A DNA stretch of 64,000 bases from Diphasiastrum complanatum (Eukaryota; Streptophyta; Lycopodiopsida; Lycopodiales; Lycopodiaceae). The notes beneath the pieces are model-generated. The model had not been told where the DNA came from and made no database searches. It worked only from the letters and a program-made list of their open reading frames with translations. The position numbers and the translations under genes were made by a program. The stretch lies in assembly GCA_029204225.1 (NCBI GenBank), contig CM055107.1:14318900-14382899 (forward strand), written 5' to 3'. Below, one piece after another: positions 31,500-42,947 of this stretch (the stretch's first letter is position 1; each line of letters begins with the position of its first letter).

Positions 31500-33240
31500 C
31501 CTCTTCAACTAGTTTTAGCATGGACTTTGATAACACTCCAAGTGATGTCCTATGCTTCATGAACAAGTCTTTTCCCAATGCTTTGGTGAAGATATCAGCT
31601 ACACATTACCTTGAGGACACATGTTGAAGCTCCACCTCCTTTGCAATGACTTGCTCCCTCACAAAATGTTATTGCACCTCTATATGCTTGCTTCTAGCAT
31701 AATTTTGACCATAGAACTTTGATCCATCATAAGAATGATCTTCTTCCTAAGAATAGGTATCCTTTCAATGATCATGTAATGCTCAAAATAGAAACAACCA
31801 TGATTGATAGAGATAATAGTGTCCACTTGGGATGATCACTATTTCTTACATCAATTTTACATGTAAAAATGTGACTAGAACATGAAGAATCAAACAGAAT
31901 GTAAATGAAATGATTCCACCATGCTTCCAGCTCTAAACTCTCTAGAAAAATACAGCAAACAAACAATAAATGTGAGTGATTAACATTTTCTTGCATGTCT
32001 CCCCCTTCTTTGTCCTTTGTTGCCATGTATCCACCATGAAACTCCATGAACGAGCCTCCATCTCCATCTTGCCACAAGATACCATCATACCTTCGTGACT
32101 TGACCATGAATGAGTGACATAATGAACCTCCAATAGCTTCATTTCCATCAGCAAAACCAGCCAAGAATTCTAGTACAAATCCGACATCAAAATGATGCTC
32201 ACCAATGTAGCTAGTTTGACCATATCTTGACAATAAGTAAAGTAGACTTGAACAACATTTCCTTGCTGCTCCTTTGACCTTACTTGAGTCCTTAATAAGC
32301 TGCAAAAATAGATCCATAACATCTTTGCCAATTATCTCTCCTTTGATGCTCTTTGACTAGCTCCAACCTTGTAGGCTTTACTCACCTCACTATATCCAAC
32401 AAAAATACCTCTTCTTGAAGATGGATCCTCCTTGGTCCTATCATCAAGAGTAATGTTGACATAGCATGTGCATCCAAAGGTTCTTATAAATTTGACACTC
32501 GGCGGCCTCCTCTTGAATAGCATCTTAAAAGGTGTCCTTCCATCCAAAATAGCACTTGGCTACCTATTGCACAATAAATTGGCACACAACAAAGCTTGAT
32601 CCCAAAATGGTTTGTCAAGATTAGCACTTAATCTCATGGCTTTAGCACTTTCACATAAAGTCCTATTCGTCCTTTCAACCACTCCATTTTATCGTCCTTG
32701 ATGTTGTATACTCCCTCTTGATGCCATGCTCATCACAAAAGGCCTTGAACTTGGTAGATATGTACTCACCACCATTGTCACTCCTTAAGCACTTGATCCT
32801 TGTGGAAAATTGGTTCTCCCTTGCATTCTTGAACATGATAAAGACATCATACACTTCATCCTTGCTCTATAGTAGATAGATCCAACAAAATCTACTAAAA
32901 TCATCAATGAATGTTACATACATCTTAGCTCCACTATTGCTAATTGCAATAAATCCATGAATATTCGAATGTACAAGTTGAAAAGGCTTTGTAGATCTAG
33001 ATATAGATCTAGTATAAGGTAGTCTATGTGACTTAGACAAAGCACAAGACTCACAAACATGTTTTTTGCCACTTAAGGAACTTGGAAGACCTATCACAAT
33101 CTTCTTTCTAGCCATTACCTCCAATGACTTGACGTTGAATTGTCTCATCCTTTTATGCCAAACCTCTTGAATAGGTATTTGCTCTCTTGCACCACATCCA
33201 ACTTGGTTAGCAATAACACAGGCATCTAGTTTGAACAACT
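31500..33240 (-). pseudogene. Copia remnant: GAG-pre-integrase, integrase, RNase H tail; RT replaced
   Basis: On the minus strand, 33238-32867 encodes the GAG-pre-integrase Zn motif (VWHKRMRQFN, CESCALSKSHRLPY) and the integrase start HSNIHGFIAISNSGAKMYV. Degraded integrase follows, then RTPFKMLFKRRPPSVKFIRTFG and the linker IFVGYSEVSKAYKV at 32547-32332. A non-coding segment (about 32362-31790) then stands in for RT. The RNase H tail (YARSKHIEV, HFVREQV, VADIFTKALGK) runs at about 31720-31500 into the PPT. The element is dead and belongs with the 28739-30860 copy by its shared replacement segment. Confidence 0.78.
31790..32362 (-). repeat. Replacement segment in place of RT, copy 2
   Basis: The first roughly 290 bases match 30560-30860 (plus) in the same functional place. 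A long open frame on this strand (32317-31772) is probably fortuitous, since copy 1 does not keep it open. Confidence 0.65.
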
Positions 33241-34290
33241 TAGATTTGGCACATGAAGGACATTTGAAAGTAGTTTACATTGATCATTGGCAAAGTTTAA
33301 TCTTATTGTACCTTTATCTTTAATAGCTTATGTGCTATTGTCACCAAGGTGAACATATCATTTGGTATTGTAAGGCGTATAGGACTCAAAACAGCCGATA
33401 TGGTTGGTCATATGTTGTGTGGCACCGGAATCTAGAGACCAAGAGCTGTCATTGGATGCTTCTTGATGGTTTGTCATGAAAGCATCATGATCCGATTCTT
33501 GAATAGGCTGTGGAGCTTCTACAACTACATTTGCCACTTGATTTGACCGTTCTTTGCTGCTATTCTTTGTCTCTAGTATCCGACAGTCTTGGATCTCGTG
33601 GTTGGAATGCTTGTAGTATTTGTAAAACAGCTTCTTCTTTGTCGGTTGATTTGACTGCTCGTGACGATGTATTGGTTTCTGATATTTCTTTACTGATCTC
33701 GGGCCTTTCTTCTTCTGCTTAGTCAAGCCTTTGTTGGTGTATAAGGCGTGAGATTCAACGGTCGAATATCTGGAGGCTTCGTTCCTTTGAGAGTCTTCTT
33801 GCAACAACATTGTGAGGACTCTTGAAAGAGTCAATTCGGGGTGTGTTGTGATGATCATCACCCAGTTGTCATATGAGCTTGGCAAGCTTGATAGCAGTGT
33901 CATTACTACATCTTGATCGTCGATGACAGATCCGACAATGACCATTTGCTTCAGTAGATTTTTGAATTGGTGTGATTATGAAGGGAATCACCATTTGTCA
34001 TCTTGAGGGAGTAAAATGTCTTCCTGAGATATAGCTTGGAAGCTATATCTCTCACTTCATATAATGTACTCAAGATGTTCCAGACTTCCTTGGATGTCTG
34101 GGCTTCGGACACATGGCCGATTTGCATGTATGAGATATTGAGGATGATCAGCACAAATAAGTTTGCCATCCTTTAGCTTCCATTGGGAGATTGCTAAGTC
34201 ATCGGCTTCGGGTATTGCCTCTTCACCTGTAACAACGTCATAGAATTCTGTAGCCATTAGCACAGTTCTCATCTTAAATTTTCACAGATG
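33241..34290 (-). pseudogene. Copia gag and protease remnant of a second family
   Basis: On the minus strand the gag reads WKLKDGKLICADHPQYLIH at 34180-34130, then LLSSLPSSYDNWVMIITTHP and SRVLTMLLQEDSQRNE. The zinc knuckle has lost two Cys (FYKYYKHSNHEIQDC, normally FCKYCK). The protease site SLDSGATQHMTNH is intact. It ends with KLLSNVLHVPNL near 33250 and switches abruptly to the integrase of another Copia type at about 33240. The closest relative in the window is the plus-strand copy at 54064-56040. Several frame breaks are present around 33350 and 33955. Confidence 0.8.
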
Positions 34291-34355
34291 GTAATAGGCT
34301 CCATCAAGCTTGTCCATGATAGGACTGGCTTTCCCTTGGGAATCCATGTGGAAGA

Positions 34356-34975
34356 TTAGTCTAGATGATAGTAGTAACTATCAATGTATACACTCAATTT
34401 CTGTATCCGCATCTTCATTTCTTCAAACCATTTAGATTGTTTTTCTTTCCTTTTAGCTTCCATTTGAAGTTTGTTTTCTTGTTTCTCGTAGTCTAATGCA
34501 TATTCCATTATTTCCCTTAATCGAAATCCAAGCTGTAGAGAAGTAGTTTGTAGATAGTTTTCTACAATGCTCCGATATTGAGGTCGTAAGCCATATATAT
34601 AGCATTGTACAAGATATACTTCTCCATAATCAAATAATGGAACCATCAACTGAAATTTTTTATTGTACTCAACAACTATGGTTATCTGGTTCAAAGAACA
34701 CCATTGGATGAAGTCAGATCAATTGACTACAAACTGCTTTGAAATTTAACCAATTCACAAAAGAAAGTCTTGAAAGATGTTCCACCATGATTGAACACAT
34801 CCTTGGAAATCCGATGAAGCAAAGGAAACCACAACACTATCACCAATACCTTCAATATAGTAGAAGTTATATTCCAAATCTTCTAGCCAATTGTCTACAT
34901 TAATGGAGTGAATGTTCAACTCAGTGCCACTGATAGGTCCTTATAGTAGAATCTTACTCATCGCTTCACCCCTCC
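34356..34975 (-). pseudogene. Gypsy gag fragment downstream of the LTR at 35413-35869
   Basis: The frame 34694-34356 contains VVEYNKKFQ, VQCYIYGLRPQYRSIVENY and ALDYEKQENK, typical of Retrotrans_gag (Gypsy capsid). Upstream in broken frame are a LEDLEYNFYY-like segment and QSWWNIF, the expected capsid core. The fragment lies about 440 bases after the LTR/PBS on the same strand, so it could be the gag of the element to which that LTR belongs. The zinc knuckle and pol are missing. Confidence 0.7.
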
Positions 34976-35400
34976 TTTTAAAAGAAATTTTCAATTTCTT
35001 ATAAAAGTTTTTTGGAGATATGACAAATGAAAATCTCAGAATTGTGAAAATTCAAAAATACGTGCCTTCCAAATAGGATTCACTCTATTATACATAGGAC
35101 TTTTCTTCTAAGTATTCTCAATATGACTGATAGTAACTATCATCTATTTGAGCTCTATCTATGAATGAGAGACAATCCGGGATTAAGAAATTGAAAATAC
35201 CAACATCCTAGAACATTTCAAATTTCAAGTCTTATCCAAGTAGTAATTCACATGATTATAAACAATCCTTCTGAAAAGAAATTCTCATGCTGGAAGGATC
35301 AGATGAATTTTAGTGTGAGGTCCATATTTAAGAACTTCAAAAGAAGTAAGGGTTCATTAAAAGTGAGAAATAGTATTTAAGGATTTCCGATTTGGAATTT

Positions 35401-35412
35401 ATGAGATACCAT
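35401..35412 (-). other. Possible primer-binding site
   Basis: Directly after the proposed LTR end (CCCTCA on the minus strand) comes ATGGTATCTCAT, which shares TGGTATC with the usual TGGTATCAGAGC. The agreement is partial. Confidence 0.3.
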
Positions 35413-35869
35413 TGAGGGATCCGGATCTATATCTCATAACCTCTCCAAATACCCTAACAAAATTTAAACAATGGTTTCAATTGTTAGCAGTACTAATTGG
35501 AGTTGCTAGTTCATTGAGCTTTTCAAAGTTGTGGTAGAGTGCCCTTCTGCACATTCAAGCCTCAAAATCCTATTGGTCCATTTCTACCTCCCTAACTATT
35601 CATATTCAAAAAAGAGTGGGAACTCATTAAAAACTGAAGAGAACCAATTTGAGATTAAAATTTGGTGGGAAACCCAACTCCTTTCACTAACTTGGCATTT
35701 AGGCCCTGCGACATTAAAAGTCCCGCAAAAAGGCCTAAAGTACCTTTATTGACTTCCTAATCAAATCTCTATGTGATCATCGGGTTGGACTTACACACGC
35801 AGGGTGCCAAATCCCTCTCACTTATTAGCTAGGGTTAGGATTGCCTTGGGATCCACAAACCCTCCAACA
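35413..35869 (-). mobile_element. LTR of an unclassified (Gypsy-like) element, copy A
   Basis: On the minus strand the purine-rich TTTTGGTGGGGGATAT (PPT, 35870-35885) is followed by TGTTGGAGGGTTTGTGGATC. The proposed end CCCTCA lies at 35413, giving 457 bp with TG...CA ends and short imperfect inverted termini. Relatives are at 4076-4400 (plus) and below 45868 (minus). Confidence 0.6.
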
Positions 35870-35920
35870 ATATCCCCCACCAAAACTATTGGCGGTCCCA
35901 CGACAGCTCGCGAGGTTTAT

Positions 35921-36772
35921 TCATTTGGGGCTCTGGTTGGCCTCGTGTCGTACCTTGATCAAATGGTACTGCACCTTCTCCATGAATTCTAGGCGCGCTA
36001 TATTAAAATTGTATTTGTGGGGAAAAAAACACTCATTTGCTCCGACAATCCATTTCGAAGTGGTCCATACCACAAATCTTGATTCCCAAGTACCACCCAA
36101 CATTGCTGCATGATAATATAATCTGGCGATTGGCAGCTGGCTATGGACTTTATCAGATGCCATGGAAAGATTTGGATTGAATGCCAAAGGAGGTAGGCAA
36201 TCATCCCATCTTGTTACAAAGGATGCCAACTTGGACAAATCATTGGCAAATATGACGGATTGTCGCACAATTGGATCTGGTGAATTCCAATACTCAGTAC
36301 CATGAAATTGAAATGCTCTGATAAAATCAACCGAGATCTGCCAATTGTATATTTGGTGAATGATGGGCCAATTTGGGGTGTGGATGCTGACTTGATCCAA
36401 TGGCACACCCCAATTTTTCCACTTATTATGTTGCGGCATTGGTACATAGTATGGATCTATGCGCAATTGGCGAGGGCTAGCCACATAACTTGTAGTAGAT
36501 CCTAGAGTTTTTTCAAAAATTGTAGTTCTCCAGGCCGACTGCTCTCCCAATGCGGGTAGTCTATCCAACTCTTTGCCCTCCTCTATCTCAGAGTTCTTGA
36601 ACTTAATAGCCCAACCACCCCTCGAGCACATATGCGGATGTTGATGCAAAATTTTTTGGATTTGGTCCTTGATGGTGATCAGTTTTTGAAACAAAATTCT
36701 AGTCCCTGATGAAGATGGACCGACTTCAGCAGCTTGGGTGTCCGTTGTATCTGAACTGGAGGTCAAAAACAA
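35921..36772 (-). CDS. 283-codon ORF of unknown family, just upstream of a PPT and LTR
   Basis: Uninterrupted minus-strand frame. It begins with an S/T-rich leader, then a basic helical segment (KLITIKDQIQKILHQ) and a Trp- and Tyr-rich globular region (YYVPMPQHNKWKNWGVPL, WPIIHQIYNWQISVDFIRAF, FVTRWDDCLPPLAFNPN, MASDKVHSQLPIARLYYHAA). It ends in NIARLEFMEKVQYHLIK. I see no signal peptide, membrane segment, zinc knuckle, RT, protease or integrase motif, and I do not recognise the family. A second decayed copy at 45960-46238 shares the motifs WDD-x-LP, FNPN and MASDK. In both cases an LTR with PPT follows within about 50-100 bases. It therefore looks like an extra 3' ORF of an LTR element. A gag-like role or a captured host gene is possible. 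Confidence 0.6.
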   Translation of the reverse strand: MFLTSSSDTTDTQAAEVGPSSSGTRILFQKLITIKDQIQKILHQHPHMCSRGGWAIKFKNSEIEEGKELDRLPALGEQSAWRTTIFEKTLGSTTSYVASPRQLRIDPYYVPMPQHNKWKNWGVPLDQVSIHTPNWPIIHQIYNWQISVDFIRAFQFHGTEYWNSPDPIVRQSVIFANDLSKLASFVTRWDDCLPPLAFNPNLSMASDKVHSQLPIARLYYHAAMLGGTWESRFVVWTTSKWIVGANECFFPHKYNFNIARLEFMEKVQYHLIKVRHEANQSPK

Positions 36773-36863
36773 GTGCTTAGCGCCATCTCAATTCCAACAG
36801 AGTCGTTAGCGCCATCTCCAGCTTTGTTATTGTCATTGTGTTGTTTGTTACTATACTATTGTA

Positions 36864-39108
36864 TTGATGACAAAGCTTTATCATCTTCATGTGGATCTGT
36901 CACCAGAATATGCTCTGCTCAGGATGAGAAATTCAAAGCAACCCAAATTGTCAACTTCTGATATGGTCCGATACAGGGAGAAAAAGCTAAAACATGTAGA
37001 TTTATGGTCATCAGGAACATTGCATCCTATTGATCCATGTTCATGGCAACATCCATATTTTCATTCGGTGAGTCAGTTGATAATCTATATGTGTCATAGT
37101 AAAAATGGCCTTTTGGGTTACTGTGAGAATTTGATGCTCTATGGGAATGCACATTCAACACCCAAGATAAGCGAAGGCACCTCAATCAGCGATCACCTAA
37201 ATGAATTCAAACATTTGCTGAATCAACTTGCTATCATAGGTTCCCCTATTTTAGAAGAAGACTCAACAATGTCTCTTCTTGTCAGTCTTCCATCCTCCTA
37301 TGACAACCTAGTATTACTTTTGAGCAATACTCCTGTGCTATCTCTTCAGAAGCTGACAACAAGTCTATTGCAGGAAGAGGTATGGAGAAATAGCTTATCC
37401 ACAATGAGTACCAAGTCAATGACATTGTACTCTAATAAGCAACAGTCCAAGAAGAAGAACTTCAAGGACAATAAGACGAAGGCAGAGCAGCTAGATTCAA
37501 CGCAATAATCACAATAGCAGCACAGTCGTCAGCAACAACCACCAAAGACCAAACTCTTCTACAAATATTGCAAAAGATCCAATCACGACATAAAGGATTG
37601 TCACATCCTCAAACACAATGAAGTGAGAAAGAAGATGCAGTAGCACCAAGATGGATCTTCTGACTCTGTCAAAAATTCCCACGAGGACAATAAAGTGTTG
37701 ATGGTACAAGAACATTCAAGTAGAGATGCCTGCCAATGGTATCTTGATTCAGGTGCTTCACAGCACATGACGACATGTAAGAACCTTTTCTCTACTCTCA
37801 CAGCAACGGACTCAAAGTACATTTTCTTTGGCAACTCAAGCTCCCACAAAGTCGAAGGCCAAGGCACTATCTGACTTCAGTTCTCTAATGGCATCACTAG
37901 GCAGTTAGGTTCTTCAAAGAAGGCTTAGAGCCTGTCCACACCTCGTGAGGTGTCTTGTCTGAGAGAGCCTTGGTCGAACATCTGTTCTGGATGTAAGCTG
38001 CAGTGGAGACAGTGTACTTTACATACCCAATTTAACAAAGAACTTATTGTCTATTAGCAAGGTCACTGATCAAGGCTATAGAGCTTTGTTTACTGCTAGT
38101 CGATGTACTATTTTTTATGAGAATTCTAATAAAATCCTCTTTGCACACAGAGAATAAAATTTGTATATCTTGAGTCACAATTATGCACTTTCTGTGAGTA
38201 ACTCTGATTCTCATGTTTGGCATCAAAGACTAGGTCATTTAAACATGCGTTCGATTTTGTACATGCATCATAACAAATTAGTCAAGGATATGAATATCAA
38301 TTATGTTTCTATAGCTAATTAGACTGTCTGTGAAAATTGTTTACTAGGGAAACAACCTAGAACAAAATTTCCAAGAGGACAAGCCAGGAGAACGCAGTCC
38401 ATTCTGTCACTGATTCATAATGACTTATGTGGTCCCATGAGCGTACCCTCTTTGGGTCAAGCTCTATATTTTATTACATTCTTTGATAACTACTCCCAGT
38501 TCACCAGAATTATGTTCATAAGGAACAAATCAGAAGCATTCAATTGCTTCAAGGAGTTCAAGCAATTCGTTGAGAACCAAATCGGTCAGAGATTCAAGAC
38601 CATTCAGTCTGATTCAGGGGGAGAGTACTTATCAAATGAAATGGCAGACTACCTATCATCATACGGCATGCACCATCAGCTCATAGCCAGCTACACTCCA
38701 CAACAGAATGGCGTAGTTGAGCGAAAGATTTGTACGTTGGTGGAAGCTGCACGATCCATGATTGTCAACGTTCAATTACCCCAAAACTTTTGAACTAAAG
38801 CAATCTCTACAGTCTGCTATCTGCAAAATTATTCCAACATAAAGACAGTCGACTCCAAGACACCCTTTGAAGCCTACTACGGCTACAAACCAAGTCTGAA
38901 ACATTTATGTATATTCGTATGTCTCTGCTATGCTCAAATTCTGTCTGATTTGAGAAAGAGATTAGACCCAGTAAGCTGTAAGTTTATCTTTATCAACCAT
39001 TCAATGTCACACAAGGCATATCGTATCTATGATGTTGACACAGGTCAACCGTGATGTTGTCTTCCTTGAAGAGAAGTTTCATTCATTGCTTCCAATGGGG
39101 TGGGATCA
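36864..39108 (+). pseudogene. Copia gag, protease and integrase remnant
   Basis: The gag part reads EGTSISDHLNEFKHLLNQLA, LVSLPSSYDNLVLLLSN and LTTSLLQEE, then stops at 37508. In broken frame follow a zinc knuckle (FYKYCKRSNHDIKDC, first Cys changed to Tyr) and the protease site WYLDSGASQHMT. GAG-pre-integrase reads WHQRLGHLNMRS and CENCLLGKQPRTKF. The integrase core (38437-38793) keeps all three predicted catalytic acids in HNDLCGP, IQSDSGGEYLS and QQNGVVERK. Degraded linker continues to about 39108 (RDVVFLEEKFHSL), where the gag of a different Copia family begins. No RT is present. Confidence 0.85.
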
Positions 39109-40147
39109 TGTTAGAGACTAATGATAGGTTGAGTTCATCAAACTACTCTACCTGGAAAGAAAGGATGGAGTCCTTACTTGAGTTGAATGAACTCATGGAC
39201 ATAGTTGCAGGAGCTGAAGAGAGACCACCCATAGTTCCAGAGCAACAAAGGTTTGATAAGAAGGCTAAAGGGCTCTTCATATCATTAAAATGAATGTTAC
39301 CAATGAACTTCTCAAGGAAGTTGATAAGTGTCAAAGTGTAACTGAGGCATGGAATGCCTTGAGGAAACTGAATCAAAGTCCACATCTAGTGTACTGACCC
39401 TAAGGAGGCAAATATTTTCTAGTAGGCAAAGAGAGGGTGAAAGTGCTCATGCATTTGTCTTGAGGGTTAAGTCCTTAAGTGATGAACTAACATGCATTGA
39501 TGAAAGCATAAAAGATGGTGAAATAGTCCAGGTTATGTTGAATGGTTTGCTAGATGAACATTCTTACCTTGTGAAAAGTTTAGCCATTCAAAGAGTCTTG
39601 CCAAGCGTGGCTGACTTGCAAGAAATCTTATTAGCTGAAGAACATATGTTGCAATCAAAGCTTGATGGTGGAGGTGAAAAGGCTTTCTTCACAAAAGACA
39701 AATCCAAAGGCAAAGGTAAAGGCCAAGGGAAATGGTCCAAAGGTGGTAACTCAGATCATGATTATCACTCTTCCTCCTCCTCTTCTACTTCTTTTAGAAA
39801 GAAAGATAAGTCAAAGTTCAAGTGCTTTTATTGTGGGATAAAAGGTCATTTTGCTAATGAATGTCATAAGAAGAAAAGAGAGGAAGGTGAGAGGCAAGGA
39901 AATCTAGCAATAGATGAAGAAGAGCATAGCATTTGTGAAACTCTTGTTATGACTTCAATTTGCTTGCACATATACATGAGAATGATCCTTGGTGGATTGA
40001 TAGTGGAGCTCATCCCACATGACAAGACATAAGGAATACTTTTCATCCTTATTGTCTTATGAGGGAGAGAACAACATCATCTATACTACAAATGATGGTC
40101 AATTTGACATCAAATGCATAGGCACAATTCCTATTTCTCTTTATTCA
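39108..40147 (+). pseudogene. Copia gag with zinc knuckle and broken protease
   Basis: A gag of the 15.5/52-kb type starts at MLETNDRLSSSNYSTWKERM, near 39111. It frameshifts near 39290-39350 and continues with FVLRVKSLSDELTCIDESIK, LPSVADLQEILLAEEH and an S/K/G-rich linker. An intact knuckle CFYCGIKGHFANEC lies near 39820-39860. The protease start WWIDSGAH has a frameshift in the active-site loop. Similarity ends at about 40147. Integrase, RT and RNase H are missing. Confidence 0.85.
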
Positions 40148-40199
40148 ATTGTATTTTGTGCATTGTTTATACACACTTTTTTTTTTTTCTCTTGTTAGT

Positions 40200-40919
40200 T
40201 CCTATATGTATTGTTGTTTACAGTGCAGTCCCTAGTAGGAGGGTGCCCTTCTAAAGTGTCCATTGAGTTCCCAACTCCCACAAGAAAGGCATTCAAAGAG
40301 TCATAGGTTATGGAAGGAGTCTCTTGACATTCCATAAGCCTATAAAGGCTCTTGGAGATTCTTTAACTCCCCTAGGCTTCTCTCTCTCATTGGATGAGCA
40401 TGGAACTCCGTAGTACATTGGAGGGGTCCATGGGCCATCTATATGAGGGTAGTAGGGCTCCCATTGTGGAGGAGAGATCTCTTTTGTTTGCTTTGCTTAT
40501 GCTCTAGTGTTGCTACTAGTGTGTAGAGTGCTTTCTTGTGGTAGTATGCTTGAGGTTTGGATCTTGCTTATGGTATGGACATAAGTAGGGTCTGGATCTT
40601 GAGAATGCTATGGAGTGTTGTGGTATGCTTGTGATTTGTTTATGGTTAGCAAGGGGGTGCTAGATAGGTCTTGCTTGGATCTTGGATCTAGCTATGGTTG
40701 GGTGGTAAATACTTGAGGCCAGCTTGTTATCTATCTTTGTGTTTAAAGAGTAGGGACACAGGTGGAGGAGATATCCTTGGAGGCTTGCAGATCCTTACTT
40801 TCAGGTGGAGGCATCCTAGCTTGGAGTTGGGGAGCATCTTGAAGCTTGCAGGTTGCTTGGATGACATTTGGAGGCTCTACCTTGGATTTGGAGGTCTTCC
40901 TCACTTCTACTTGTAAAAG
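40200..40919 (+). mobile_element. 5' LTR of the plus-strand Gypsy chromovirus (left end approximate)
   Basis: The right limit is set by the PBS at 40920. The sequence contains a possible TATA-type CCTATAAAGG at about 40340 and words shared with the minus-strand LTR at 27650-28204. The left limit was not found. The 3' LTR start at 44347 does not obviously match this LTR, so the two ends may not belong to one insertion. Confidence 0.5.
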
Positions 40920-40932
40920 TGGTATCAGAGCT
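40920..40932 (+). other. Primer-binding site of the Gypsy element
   Basis: TGGTATCAGAGCT is complementary to initiator tRNA-Met and is used by many plant chromoviruses. Gag follows about 1.1 kb downstream. Confidence 0.85.
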
Positions 40933-42035
40933 AGACAAAGGATGGTAACCTTTCTAACCTTCTTCAAGTTCTATTAAGATCACCAACTAAATTTTTTCTG
41001 GGAAAGATTATAGGATTTTCTAGTTTTAGGAAGCTTGTAGTTGAAGTACCCAATGAATCTAGTTCTCTTTGGAAGAGAGTAGTGATGCTTATAGAATTGT
41101 TTAGGGGCTGATTTTTTTATCATGTTAGAGAAGTTTTAAAGTGGGCTTTGGGTTTTTAAAAGTTCTGAAAAAAGATTTGTGGGATGGGTAGAGGAAGTCT
41201 TCCTCTAAATACACAAAATTTTTTTGGCAAAAAGATTGATTCTAGCTATGTGTTTTGATCAAAACTAGTGTTTTTTTTGCATAAATGAAGTGTTTGAGGT
41301 TCTGATTTTCATTTTGAGGTTCTATTTTTCAGACCTGTAAATCTGAAAATGAGATCTGAAAAGTGAAGTGTTAATTCAAACTTCATTAGTTACACCTTTC
41401 TATCTCCTAGTTTCATGAAGATGGCAATGTAGGAAGGGAATGGTAGTGTAACTTTGTGCATAAAACAAGTTTTGGAATTCTATTTTTTTGTCATTTTGAA
41501 GTTTTGATTTTCAGACCTGTAAATCTGAAAATCAGATCTGAAAATTGAAGTTTTCATAAAGCTTCATTAGTTATCCATTTCTAGACACTAGTTTCTTGGT
41601 TTCGAAAATCTAGAATAGTGAGAAATGTGAAAACTTAGCAGTTATATCTAGAATAATGATATAGGCCTCTTCATAATATATAATTGTCCAGTGGTTATAT
41701 CTCCATATTCGAGTGAAATGACAAATGGAATTGGGATGGGAATGAGAACTTTATGTAAACATTAGCTTGGACTAGTTAATTGAAGTTTACATGAAGATTT
41801 GGTGTTCATTTTTGCTTTTGATTAAGGCAAATGTAGCTTGTTGTTGTTTTTCTCTTAAGCTTGGATTAAGCTTGCAAATAGTGGGCTTGGATTGAGCTTA
41901 CAGACAATAAGATTGAATGAATAGAAGTAAATGCTTTTTATTTGCATTGGCTATAACAATTAAAGCATTCTTATCATTCTAATTTGAGCACTTGTTGTTG
42001 TATTTGCATAATAGGAAAACACACAAGCAACCCCA

Positions 42036-42716
42036 ATGGATCAAACCAATGAAAACCCAACATTTGATCTATCAAACCCATCCAATGTGGCACAAGCTCT
42101 TGAACTTTTATACAAACAAATTCAGGCCACTAATAAGCAGCTTCTTGAAACTAATCAAAGAAACCAAGACTTAGAGTCTAGGTTAGCCAATCAGAAGAAG
42201 CATGTAGTTCCACCTCCTGTAAAAGTGTTTAAGGGGGAGAAGAAAGATAGGAACTTACAAGTGGTAAGTTCTTGGCTAAATGTTTGGAACAAATACTTTG
42301 CCATGAACCAATTCCCTGAATCTGAGAAGTTATCCACTGTCACCATGTTCCTTGAAGGAAGAGCCTTAGTTTGGTGGGATGACTTAGTTGCAAAGGGCGA
42401 TCAACCTTATACATGGGATGATTTTTGCAAGCTTTTTAGGGAATATTTTCTACCACTTTTAGATGACTATGAATAAAGTTGAGTCATCTAACCATGAGTA
42501 AAGGTATGGAACAATTCATTCAAGATTTTCATGAGTACCTGAATCCACTTTATAGTGATATTCCGCCTAAGGTACAAATGTTAATGTTCATTGATGGGTT
42601 ACCAAAAGATTATCAAGTGGATGTTCATAGGAACCATCCAAAAACCCTAGAAGATGCTATTAGGACTGCAAAATACTTTGATGACACACCTAAGCCACCT
42701 AGGGGTCAATAGCCTA
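42036..42716 (+). pseudogene. Gypsy chromovirus gag with one frameshift
   Basis: The gag starts at MDQTNENPTFDLSNPSNV and continues through a coiled-coil-like QATNKQLLETNQRNQDLES. The capsid core reads WLNVWNKYFAMNQFP, EGRALVWWDDLVAKG and DDFCKLFREYFLPL. A stop at 42474-42476 and a shift are followed by the rest of the capsid, KGMEQFIQDFHEYLNPLY and MFIDGLPKDYQVDV, to 42710. The C-terminal tail beyond is K-rich and broken, and no CCHC knuckle is seen. Confidence 0.87.
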
Positions 42717-42947
42717 ATGAGCAGAAAAAAGGTTTTCAATTTAAGAGAAAGGATAGGGAAGTTGTTAATGAAACACATCCCAATTCCAACAATCCTCAGA
42801 AAACCAAGAAAACTTTCAAAACCATCATGGTGACAATGATAAAGCTGAAGCTCGTAAGAAGAAAAGTGCAATGGCGAGGGTCACCTTGCACGTGCTTGCG
42901 TCAAAAAATAAGCTTCAACCTCAGGTAATCTATCTCGAAGTAATGAG

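Noticed and set aside
31772-32317. 181-codon minus-strand ORF
   Set aside because: It lies in the RT-replacement segment. The related copy at 30560-30860 does not keep the frame open, so it is probably not coding.
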